Notes under the pieces: model-generated | What the model was told of the DNA's origin: nothing | Databases searched by the model: none | What the model saw: only the letters and a program-made list of their open reading frames with translations | Shown here: piece after piece, positions 1 to 5,544 of the stretch | Layout of the letters: each line of letters opens with the position of its first letter | Position numbering within the stretch: position 1 is the stretch's first letter | From: an uncultured Candidatus Altimarinota bacterium | GTDB taxonomy: Bacteria > Patescibacteriota > Gracilibacteria > UBA4473 | NCBI GenBank assembly: GCA_938021445.1 | Contig: CALIGR010000110.1 | Location: 1 to 7,412, forward strand | Reading direction: 5' to 3' | DNA length: 7,412 nucleotides | Program-made: the position numbers and the translations under genes

Positions 1-2
1 TT

Positions 3-656
3 GGAGAAGTGGCTAAATTAATTGTAAAAGCGTTTGATTTGGCTGATTCGGGAGATAGTGATACGGGACACTGGGCGAGCAATTATCTCAATGTTTTGGT
101 CGCGAAAGGCTTGGTACCAGCCGGGCTGGATGAGGATAAGAATTTGACGAGAGTCCTGACGAGAGGCGAGATAGCGGACTTGATTTACCGGACGACAATC
201 GTGGTGGATAACGGGGCTGAATTTTATGAGCCAGAGATAACGCTTAATATTGAGAAATTTGATATAGAGTTACCGGCGAGTCGGACGATCTTGAATCATT
301 CGAGTACGTGGTTACCTGATCTGACAGAGACGGGGGGTGGGTTTTATGATGATGCGGTGAGAGACCGGACGATCTTGTTTGCGCACTCTTCTATTTGGGA
401 TTTTGATCCGACACCATACGGGGCGGTGTTCAAGCCGTTGATAGGAGGAGAACCAATGCAGGATGAGACGTTTACGGTGACTCGGTCCGGGGAAACGAAG
501 ACGTACCGAGTGATCAAGAACACGCTCGTGAGTGAGGGGGAACCAGATTATCTAATTGGTCATGAGTTTATCCCGGAAGAGACGGACTTCATTATCTTCA
601 CGTGTGATCGAGATATCACGGATCGTTGGATCTACTACGCTGAAGAAGTGAAGTAA
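3..656 (+). CDS. SLH-domain protein with C-terminal sortase domain (5' end outside window)
   Basis: This is the C-terminal part of a surface protein; the frame is open to the left edge. Residue numbers count from the GTG at base 9. Residues 1-11, plus the upstream codons for Gly-Glu, look like the end of one SLH repeat. Residues 12-61 form a further repeat, with GHWA at 20-23, KGLVPAG at 33-39 and LTRGEIADLIYR at 50-61. SLH repeats normally bind secondary wall polymers. Residues 76-213 resemble a sortase, a cysteine transpeptidase that joins sorting-signal proteins to the envelope. The evidence is TILFAHSS (121-128) with candidate catalytic His126, YGAVFKPL (137-144), the strand motif IIFTCD (195-200) with Cys199, and Arg206 in DRWIYYAE. 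The GTG at base 9 is unlikely to be the start, because it lies inside the SLH repeat. The family assignment is good; the sortase class and substrates are unknown. A bidirectional terminator follows. Confidence 0.82.
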   Translation, partial: GEVAKLIVKAFDLADSGDSDTGHWASNYLNVLVAKGLVPAGLDEDKNLTRVLTRGEIADLIYRTTIVVDNGAEFYEPEITLNIEKFDIELPASRTILNHSSTWLPDLTETGGGFYDDAVRDRTILFAHSSIWDFDPTPYGAVFKPLIGGEPMQDETFTVTRSGETKTYRVIKNTLVSEGEPDYLIGHEFIPEETDFIIFTCDRDITDRWIYYAEEVK

Positions 657-699
657 GAAGAAATAGAGAAAAAAATTAAAACTAAAATTGAGTATTAAT

Positions 700-727
700 A
701 AAAAGCCCCAGAGATCTGGGGCTTTTT
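700..727. terminator. bidirectional rho-independent terminator
   Basis: A perfect 12-bp inverted repeat, with five A, GCCCCAG, a 4-base loop AGAT, CTGGGGC and five T, gives a GC-rich stem flanked by A and T runs. Read on either strand it ends in a T run. It lies between two convergent genes, the SLH-sortase gene (plus) and the pilin gene (minus), and can end both transcripts. Confidence 0.9.
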
Positions 728-763
728 AGTTGTTTAAATGCTTCTAATGTTTCTGTGGAGCGC

Positions 764-1294
764 CTAGCTATGACATAAGACTAAGACAATATTATCATAA
801 GTAAGTGTAGGTTGTGAGGTACTTCCATATTCGCCATCGGGTCCAGGAGAAAGAATAGACCTAACAATTTCGCCATCATATGGCTCACAACCATCAGGGT
901 TATTCGCTCCAAAAGTACAGTGTGTGTCTGGATCAAAAATATAGCGATTCCCCCAAGGGTCCAGGTAATCGACATGAGAGTATGGACCTCTCCAGTTAGG
1001 AAAGCTTCCATCGGTACAGTAAAGTCCGGCTTCACAATCTTCCAGGTTAACCTCATTGTTGTGCACGCAGATGTTAGCATCTTGAGCCCCAGGAAGAAGT
1101 CCGGTGTCAAGCGTGAGCCGAATGAGATCTTTGTTTATTTGGGCGAGCTCAGCTTGGGCGTGAGCCGCGCGAGCTTTGTCAAAGTACCCAGAAAAAGTAG
1201 CGACCGAAATAGTGGCTAAGATCCCGATAATGACAATGACGACTAAGAGCTCGATAAGCGTAAAGCCTCGTTTTGGCTTGTTTTTTGTTTTCAT
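764..1294 (-). CDS. type IV pilin-like / GspG-like pseudopilin
   Basis: This is a secreted filament subunit of the type IV pilus / type II secretion family. The prepilin peptidase site is visible: basic leader MKTKNKPKRG, then mature FTLIELLVVIVIIGILA with Phe11 as the methylatable first residue and Glu15 at the conserved +5 position. The hydrophobic segment at 12-30 starts the long N-terminal helix. The globular part has GspG-type landmarks: WRGPY (101-105), DPWGNRYIFDPD (112-123) and SPGPDGEYGS (149-158), the last matching the family's calcium-loop region. At 176 residues it is longer than a typical GspG (roughly 140). It has six cysteines (76, 87, 93, 126, 136, 174), enough for three disulfides. 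It lies 23 nt downstream of a large surface-protein gene on the same strand, with no pilus assembly genes nearby, so it may be a minor pilin or an adhesin partner. The ATG is supported by a Shine-Dalgarno sequence. Confidence 0.88.
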   Translation of the reverse strand: MKTKNKPKRGFTLIELLVVIVIIGILATISVATFSGYFDKARAAHAQAELAQINKDLIRLTLDTGLLPGAQDANICVHNNEVNLEDCEAGLYCTDGSFPNWRGPYSHVDYLDPWGNRYIFDPDTHCTFGANNPDGCEPYDGEIVRSILSPGPDGEYGSTSQPTLTYDNIVLVLCHS

Positions 1295-1302
1295 TTTTTT
1301 TG

Positions 1303-1310
1303 TCCTCTCT
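1303..1310 (-). promoter_or_regulatory. ribosome binding site of the pilin gene
   Basis: On the minus strand AGAGAGGA lies 8 nt before the ATG at 1294, separated by a C and a run of A. It is the only convincing Shine-Dalgarno sequence found before any of the six start codons in the window, and it fixes the pilin start. Confidence 0.7.
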
Positions 1311-1317
1311 TACTTTA

Positions 1318-3288
1318 TTACCATCGAAACCTCCTCATAGCCTGTCTTCGCTCAACTTCAAGTAGTAGATTTTGTTTCATCGGTTCTCTTTCTGTATTTG
1401 GATCAGCGGGCATCCAGTCTGGACGTTCAGGGTCCCTGATTTCAAAAGCTTCATTGATCCCATGATTAGGATCGAGTGTCTGTCTATTTTTTCTTATCTC
1501 GTATGCGGCGAGAATTGTATCAGCTGCTGTTCTTCGATCGAGCCGCTCCCGTCCGTATCCGGTTATGTTCTGTAGATGTTCAGGTGTTTCTATTTTCTTA
1601 GTGCTTCCTTTTTTTTTAAGCTCATCAACACTTTCTACAATATTTCTTTTGATAGGAGCTCTTTTTGTATTTGGATCAGCTGGCATCCAATCTGGTCGAT
1701 AATCATATTTTACTTCCCAGTCTTTTTTCTGTCCGTAGTTTTCCTCAAGTGTCCAGCTTTCTTGTTGAGTCTTTCGGTGGTTTAAAATGGTTTCGATATC
1801 AGTAACTTTTCGGTTTCCAATCGCTCGATAAGTATCATTATCTGCTTCGATGTTTACCCCAGAGGTTTCGACGGTTTTTAGGATGTTTTTAGGATCTTTG
1901 TCAAAACTTGATGGCTTTGATGCTGAACGATAGAAGTTTTCATCATCACTCACAAGTAGTTTATTAGACGCACTACTATTACGGGTTCCACGCCAGACCA
2001 TTTTTTTATTTTTAACGATTCGATCTTTGTTGTTTGTTTTTCCATGTATATAGCCTCCAAATCGTTTCACTCCATCACTGTCAACGAAGTAAGAAAGCCT
2101 AGCGGCACTTTCTTGGTTAAGCATATCAATTTCCTCCATTGATTTTTGGTAGACGGCATTGAAGTTTCTTCGGTCGACTTCGTCAACACTTTCTAGATCT
2201 TTTATCACTATAGGATTATTATTTTTGGACTTCTCTTTGATGTCAGCCAGATCAACTTCTTTTAGATCGGTTACGTTTATGCTGAGTTCTTTTTCTCTTA
2301 CATTTCCATGACCATCATGTACTCTTACACAAAGGTCATAAATGTTGTCTTGGTTTACATCAATTGGGGCTTCGAAATCAAAAGTAGATTTAGTTTTTAG
2401 TCGTTTGTCTGAGATATAGAAGTGTTTATGATCTTCAGATCTTTTTTTACACTCAAAATCATGAACGAGAACATCTCCATCTGCGTCGTTAGTTGTAAAA
2501 AGTCCAACAACCGCATCGAGGGTATTGTTTTCACTAATTTTTTGGCTGGATAGCACAATTTCAGTGGGCTCTGCGTTAAAGTCACATGAAGCCCCTTCAT
2601 ATCGGTGGTAGTTATCAGCGGCCCAGTTTGTTTTGGTTTGTACGCTCGCGATGAAGCGTGATTTTGGATCGATGTTTTTCTGGGCGCAGTTGTACTGAAA
2701 GTTTTTATGACTGTTTAGCACCGTAGGAAGAACAAAGTCGGTTGCTAGGCTGGTCGGCCAGTTTGACTGTTTTGCACTCAGCGATTGTCTCTCACTCCAG
2801 ATTTTTCTTGAGCCAAAGCTAATCCCGCTAATGAAACTTGGTGTTTTTTCGTTGCCTTGAAAAACAAATAAATGATCGCCTTTTTCAGAAATATCAAGGG
2901 CTCTTTCTGGTTCTATGTTTTCCCAACTTTTTGTATTTTCTTTAAGTTGGCAGTCATCATATCGAACGGTGTCTCCTTTAATGATATTTTGTTTGGCGGT
3001 GAATTTTAAGACGCCGCCTTGATTAATAAAGGTTTGGTTTTTTTCGTTCCAAGGTTTGTTGGAAAAAAAGATTTCAGTGTTTGGGGTGATGGTTTTAAGA
3101 GCCACAAAATCAAAACTATTTTGTGATCCACATGGAAGCTCTGGGTCGAGTGTTCCTTTTGAGTTAAGTCCAAGGATGACGATGTCGTTAGGTTCTAGTA
3201 CTGTGGCCGCTTTGGCACTTAAGCTAAAAGAAAGTGAGAGCATAATTGCTAGAGCCGTAAAGTGTTTTTGTTTGTGGTTTAACCTCAT
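1318..3288 (-). CDS. secreted surface protein with lamin-tail-like and cadherin-like domains and a duplicated C-terminal module
   Basis: No full-length homologue is recognised, but the parts are. Residues 1-27 are a Sec signal peptide (basic start, hydrophobic 10-24, AKA before the predicted cleavage). Residues about 33-160 resemble the lamin-tail-like fold of bacterial surface proteins (DIVILGLNSKG, FVALKTITPNTEIFFSN, then GGVLKFTA). Residues 240-345 read as a cadherin-like repeat: PTEIVLSSQKISEN, TNDADGD (266-272), FDFEAP, VRVHDGHGN (321-329), INVTDLKE. Six cysteines lie at 53, 113, 201, 235, 280 and 320, all before the charged C-terminal half. Residues 473-550 and 566-641 are a diverged tandem duplication ending in RPDWMPADPNT (531-541 and 622-632). 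There is no LPXTG signal and no C-terminal membrane anchor. It is followed after 23 nt by the pilin gene, which suggests co-expression and an adhesive or pilus-tip role (inference). The start has no Shine-Dalgarno but a close promoter. Confidence 0.8.
   Translation of the reverse strand: MRLNHKQKHFTALAIMLSLSFSLSAKAATVLEPNDIVILGLNSKGTLDPELPCGSQNSFDFVALKTITPNTEIFFSNKPWNEKNQTFINQGGVLKFTAKQNIIKGDTVRYDDCQLKENTKSWENIEPERALDISEKGDHLFVFQGNEKTPSFISGISFGSRKIWSERQSLSAKQSNWPTSLATDFVLPTVLNSHKNFQYNCAQKNIDPKSRFIASVQTKTNWAADNYHRYEGASCDFNAEPTEIVLSSQKISENNTLDAVVGLFTTNDADGDVLVHDFECKKRSEDHKHFYISDKRLKTKSTFDFEAPIDVNQDNIYDLCVRVHDGHGNVREKELSINVTDLKEVDLADIKEKSKNNNPIVIKDLESVDEVDRRNFNAVYQKSMEEIDMLNQESAARLSYFVDSDGVKRFGGYIHGKTNNKDRIVKNKKMVWRGTRNSSASNKLLVSDDENFYRSASKPSSFDKDPKNILKTVETSGVNIEADNDTYRAIGNRKVTDIETILNHRKTQQESWTLEENYGQKKDWEVKYDYRPDWMPADPNTKRAPIKRNIVESVDELKKKGSTKKIETPEHLQNITGYGRERLDRRTAADTILAAYEIRKNRQTLDPNHGINEAFEIRDPERPDWMPADPNTEREPMKQNLLLEVERRQAMRRFRW
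1366..1425 (-). repeat. coding repeat, copy 2 of the RPDWMPADPNT module end
   Basis: Encodes residues 622-641 of the large surface protein. The first 19 residues match copy 1 (1639-1698) at 15 positions. At DNA level, 1378-1422 and 1651-1695 agree at 38 of 45 bases by hand count, including 15 uninterrupted bases (TGTATTTGGATCAGC on the plus strand). Confidence 0.85.
1639..1698 (-). repeat. coding repeat, copy 1 of the RPDWMPADPNT module end
   Basis: Encodes residues 531-550 of the large surface protein. It is the best-conserved part of a longer internal duplication that aligns without gaps at an offset of 91 residues, from about Tyr487/Tyr578 to Asn550/Asn641. Upstream of that it continues with a 2-residue shift to VET (473-475) / IET (566-568). 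Confidence 0.85.
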
Positions 3289-3303
3289 TATTTATAAGAA
3301 TTA

Positions 3304-3312
3304 ATTATACCA
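3304..3312 (-). promoter_or_regulatory. extended -10 promoter of the surface protein-pilin unit
   Basis: On the minus strand TGGTATAAT is a perfect extended -10 element (TGnTATAAT). No -35 is seen at standard spacing, which is usual for extended -10 promoters. A start about 7 nt downstream, near 3297, would leave a leader of only about 9 nt before the ATG at 3288, consistent with the lack of a Shine-Dalgarno sequence. Confidence 0.55.
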
Positions 3313-3344
3313 TCTTAACATATTTTTACCTCACAATCAAGTAA

Positions 3345-3350
3345 TATAAT
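3345..3350 (+). promoter_or_regulatory. -10 element for the secreted coiled-coil gene
   Basis: TATAAT matches the -10 consensus. It overlaps the upstream ATG at 3349, which argues that translation begins at the later ATG at 3397. The predicted transcript start near 3357 would give a leader of about 40 nt. No convincing -35 is visible, only an AT-rich stretch around 3321-3327. Confidence 0.4.
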
Positions 3351-3396
3351 GAAAAATAAATATGTCAAAGATCTTAATTTTTTAAACAATCTAAAA

Positions 3397-4104
3397 ATGA
3401 AAACACAAAAATTAGTACTAATGACGATGATGGTCCTCGCTTTGGGCTCTCTGGCTAATCCCAATACAGCCCAAGCTGACCGAATTTATCTTTCAGAAAC
3501 AGAGGCAGAAGAACGAAGTAAGGTGAAGGCTCAAAAAGCCGAAATGAAAGCTCAATGGAAAGATCAAAGAACTGAATACAAAACGAAGAAAATAGAAGCA
3601 CGGGACGAATATAAAACAGAGATGCAGGCTAAAAAAGTTGAAAATAAAGCTTTTAAAGCAGACTTAAAAGCAAAGATCGAATCAGGGGAAGTAACGAAAG
3701 AAGCGGCAAAGTCAGAAGTACAGGCGCGTAAAGAATCACTTAAAGCTGAGTTGAAAGCAAAAAGAGAAGCTCGGAAGTCTAAGCTAGAATCAGCACGTGA
3801 AGATTTTAAATCTAAACGAGATGAACGAGTGAATCAGATCAAAGATAAAAGCCCAGAGCTAGCAGCCGTTCTTTCAAGCTTTTATGATAAGATTGAGGTA
3901 GAACGTGATACAATCTTAGTCTTAAAAGAGTCGTTGATAGCTTCTGTCGAGGATGGGGATAAGACAAAAGATGAAGTTCGTGCTGAATACAAAACAGCGA
4001 TGGAAAAATATAAGTCTGCCGTTGCAACCATTCGAGCGGAAGCTAAAGCTGAAGCTATGAGAATAAGAGAAACGATGAAGTCTGAAAAAAATACAGAGTC
4101 ATAA
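3397..4104 (+). CDS. secreted, highly charged alpha-helical (coiled-coil) protein, function unknown
   Basis: No family is recognised. From the ATG at 3397 the product is 235 residues and opens with a textbook signal peptide: MKTQK, a hydrophobic core LVLMTMMVLALGSLA, then AQA before Asp28. An in-frame ATG at 3349 would add 16 residues ahead of it, but that codon overlaps a -10 element and spoils the signal peptide, so the later start is preferred. The mature part is nearly all Lys, Glu, Ala, Arg and Asp, with no Cys and almost no Pro, and predicts long helices. Two similar stretches stand out: ESGEVTKEAAKSEVQARKES and EDGDKTKDEVRAEYKTAMEK. They suggest a repeated helical hairpin. Between them a less charged segment (SPELAAVLSSFYDK) may be a helix packing site. 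A bidirectional terminator follows, so it is probably a single-gene transcript. It could be periplasm-like scaffolding or wall-associated material; this is not decidable from sequence. Confidence 0.75.
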   Translation: MKTQKLVLMTMMVLALGSLANPNTAQADRIYLSETEAEERSKVKAQKAEMKAQWKDQRTEYKTKKIEARDEYKTEMQAKKVENKAFKADLKAKIESGEVTKEAAKSEVQARKESLKAELKAKREARKSKLESAREDFKSKRDERVNQIKDKSPELAAVLSSFYDKIEVERDTILVLKESLIASVEDGDKTKDEVRAEYKTAMEKYKSAVATIRAEAKAEAMRIRETMKSEKNTES

Positions 4105-4132
4105 TTAGATTTTTCAGATTTTAATTTTTATT

Positions 4133-4165
4133 AAAAAAACCGAAGTCTTACGCTTCGGTTTTTTT
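4133..4165. terminator. bidirectional rho-independent terminator
   Basis: Seven A, CCGAAG, a 7-base loop (4146-4152), CTTCGG and seven T form a 13-bp perfect stem. It sits between the convergent coiled-coil gene (plus) and the permease gene (minus), ending 4 bases from the permease stop codon. It reads as a terminator in both directions. Confidence 0.92.
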
Positions 4166-4169
4166 GTGA

Positions 4170-5540
4170 TTAGGAGATTGAAATAACGATCCAGAGAGTT
4201 AGAAACGTTATCGTTGCGGTTATCGGGGTAACGATCAGTCCAACTTTTAGAAATTTCCAGTAGTTTATGTCTAGACCCTTTGCTTTTAAGATATCACGCC
4301 ACATGAGTCCGGCTAAGGCTCCAATGAGCGTCAGGTTTGCGCCGAGGTTGCTCGCAATGACTGTAGCAAAAGAAGCGCCTTTAAAAGCTTCAGCCGTGAG
4401 TAGGTTTTCAGCACTCAGGAGCAGAGATGAAAACATGATGCTCATAGGTTGATTGTTGATTATGTTGGCGGTAAGAAGTCCCGATATACCAAAACTAAAG
4501 ATGCTAGAAAGAGTGCTTTGGCTGAACTGACCTATGAAAATGGCTATATTTTGAAAAATTCCAGTTTGGTTGAGTGCACCGACACAAACAAAAATCGTGA
4601 AAATGAAAGGCAATATGCCCCAGGGCATTCTTTTGAAAGCCAGGTGTAAATCACTTTTGAGGCTATGCTTCTGATATTTTTCTTCTGTTGACTGATTTTT
4701 TGTTGGGAGTCGGCGAAAAATATAGAAGACTAAATCTTCGAACAAAAAAAGTATACAAAAAAAGGAAGTTATAATCCAAATCTCAAGTCCTAATGGTTCA
4801 GAGAGCAGTAGCGCCACAAGCATCAAGATCAGAAGTACGGCACTTATGGCTACATCTAAATAACTTCGAACTTCCACTTTCGATTCGCTTTTTAGTGTGT
4901 GTTTTTTCGCGAGATCTTTTTTGAAAACTTGATACAGCAGTACGTAATTTGTGATCGTGGCCACAATGGTCGGAATAAACATGACTTTGATATATTGGAA
5001 AAAGCCAATATCAAGAGCGTCTGCAATAATGATGTTGGTCGGATTTCCAATCATCAGCATCATGCTGAGGGTGTTGGCTCCAAAAAATTCGGCAAAGAGA
5101 AAGGGGATAATGTTGAGCTTGGCGTGCTTTCCCAAATAAAAGATAATGGGTGTGAGCGTTAAAATCACAATATCGTTGGAGGTGAAAATCGTCAAAATTG
5201 CAGCGAAAAGGTAGAACGCCAAAAACAGTTTTCTTGTATTGCCTTGGCTCCAGCGCACAATTTTAAAAGCGAGCACTTCAAAAATACCCGTAATATCCGT
5301 GCTTATCGCCGCATAGGCTACCGTAAAGAAAATAATGATGATCTTCCAAGGACTGAGATTCTCGTCGCCTAAGATCCCAAGTTTAAGTGTTTCAAGATCA
5401 ATGATCCCGGTCAAGAGTAATAAGACCAGTGATAAAACTGAGCCCGTGATCATGTCCAGGCTCAGTTTTTTTGAAATTTTTATAGGCCGAATCGCTAAAG
5501 CAACGCAGGTCAAGATACTAGCAATAAGAGCAACGGCCAT
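4170..5540 (-). CDS. ArsB-family (ion transporter superfamily) membrane permease
   Basis: This is a polytopic inner-membrane transporter with roughly a dozen hydrophobic segments and one charged cytoplasmic-type loop at 276-305. Landmarks of the ArsB/citrate-permease type are present in both halves. In the first half are FTSNDIVILTLTPIIF (119-134) and GNPTNIIIADA (165-175). In the second half are ANIINNQPMS (358-367) and SNLGANLTLIGALAGLMW (397-414), followed by LKAKGLDINYW. The last part closely parallels the C-terminal half of arsenite pump ArsB. Family members move arsenite, sodium/protons or carboxylates, and the sequence alone does not settle the substrate. No arsR, arsC or arsA is visible, so an arsenic role is unproven. 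At 456 residues it is close to the family norm of about 430. The ATG lies 4 nt after the prohibitin stop codon with no Shine-Dalgarno, which suggests translational coupling and shared expression. Confidence 0.85.
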   Translation of the reverse strand: MAVALIASILTCVALAIRPIKISKKLSLDMITGSVLSLVLLLLTGIIDLETLKLGILGDENLSPWKIIIIFFTVAYAAISTDITGIFEVLAFKIVRWSQGNTRKLFLAFYLFAAILTIFTSNDIVILTLTPIIFYLGKHAKLNIIPFLFAEFFGANTLSMMLMIGNPTNIIIADALDIGFFQYIKVMFIPTIVATITNYVLLYQVFKKDLAKKHTLKSESKVEVRSYLDVAISAVLLILMLVALLLSEPLGLEIWIITSFFCILFLFEDLVFYIFRRLPTKNQSTEEKYQKHSLKSDLHLAFKRMPWGILPFIFTIFVCVGALNQTGIFQNIAIFIGQFSQSTLSSIFSFGISGLLTANIINNQPMSIMFSSLLLSAENLLTAEAFKGASFATVIASNLGANLTLIGALAGLMWRDILKAKGLDINYWKFLKVGLIVTPITATITFLTLWIVISIS

Positions 5541-5544
5541 ATGG

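Noticed and set aside
9..11. GTG as the true start of the SLH-sortase gene, preceded by GGAGAA
   Set aside because: The GGAG sits only 2 bases before the GTG, too close for initiation, and the codons before it (Gly-Glu) fit the end of an SLH repeat. The gene most likely continues beyond the left edge.
781..1219. Open frames overlapping the pilin gene on both strands (920-1219 plus, 781-1110 minus)
   Set aside because: They lie inside a gene with clear pilin motifs and show no recognisable domain or initiation signals.
1372..3304. Plus- and minus-strand open frames within the large surface protein gene
   Set aside because: They are shadows of a gene with a signal peptide and recognisable domains; their translations are low in information and lack start signals.
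3349..3396. Upstream ATG giving a 251-residue coiled-coil protein
   Set aside because: The codon overlaps the TATAAT element, and the extra 16 residues precede a complete signal peptide that starts at 3397.
764..4104. LPXTG-type sorting signal in the neighbouring secreted proteins
   Set aside because: I read the C-termini of the pilin, the large surface protein and the coiled-coil protein. None has an LPXTG-like motif followed by a hydrophobic segment and a basic tail.
4170..5540. Naming the permease as a true arsenite pump (arsB)
   Set aside because: The C-terminal motif fits ArsB well, but the superfamily shares these motifs across substrates and no arsenic-resistance neighbour is present.
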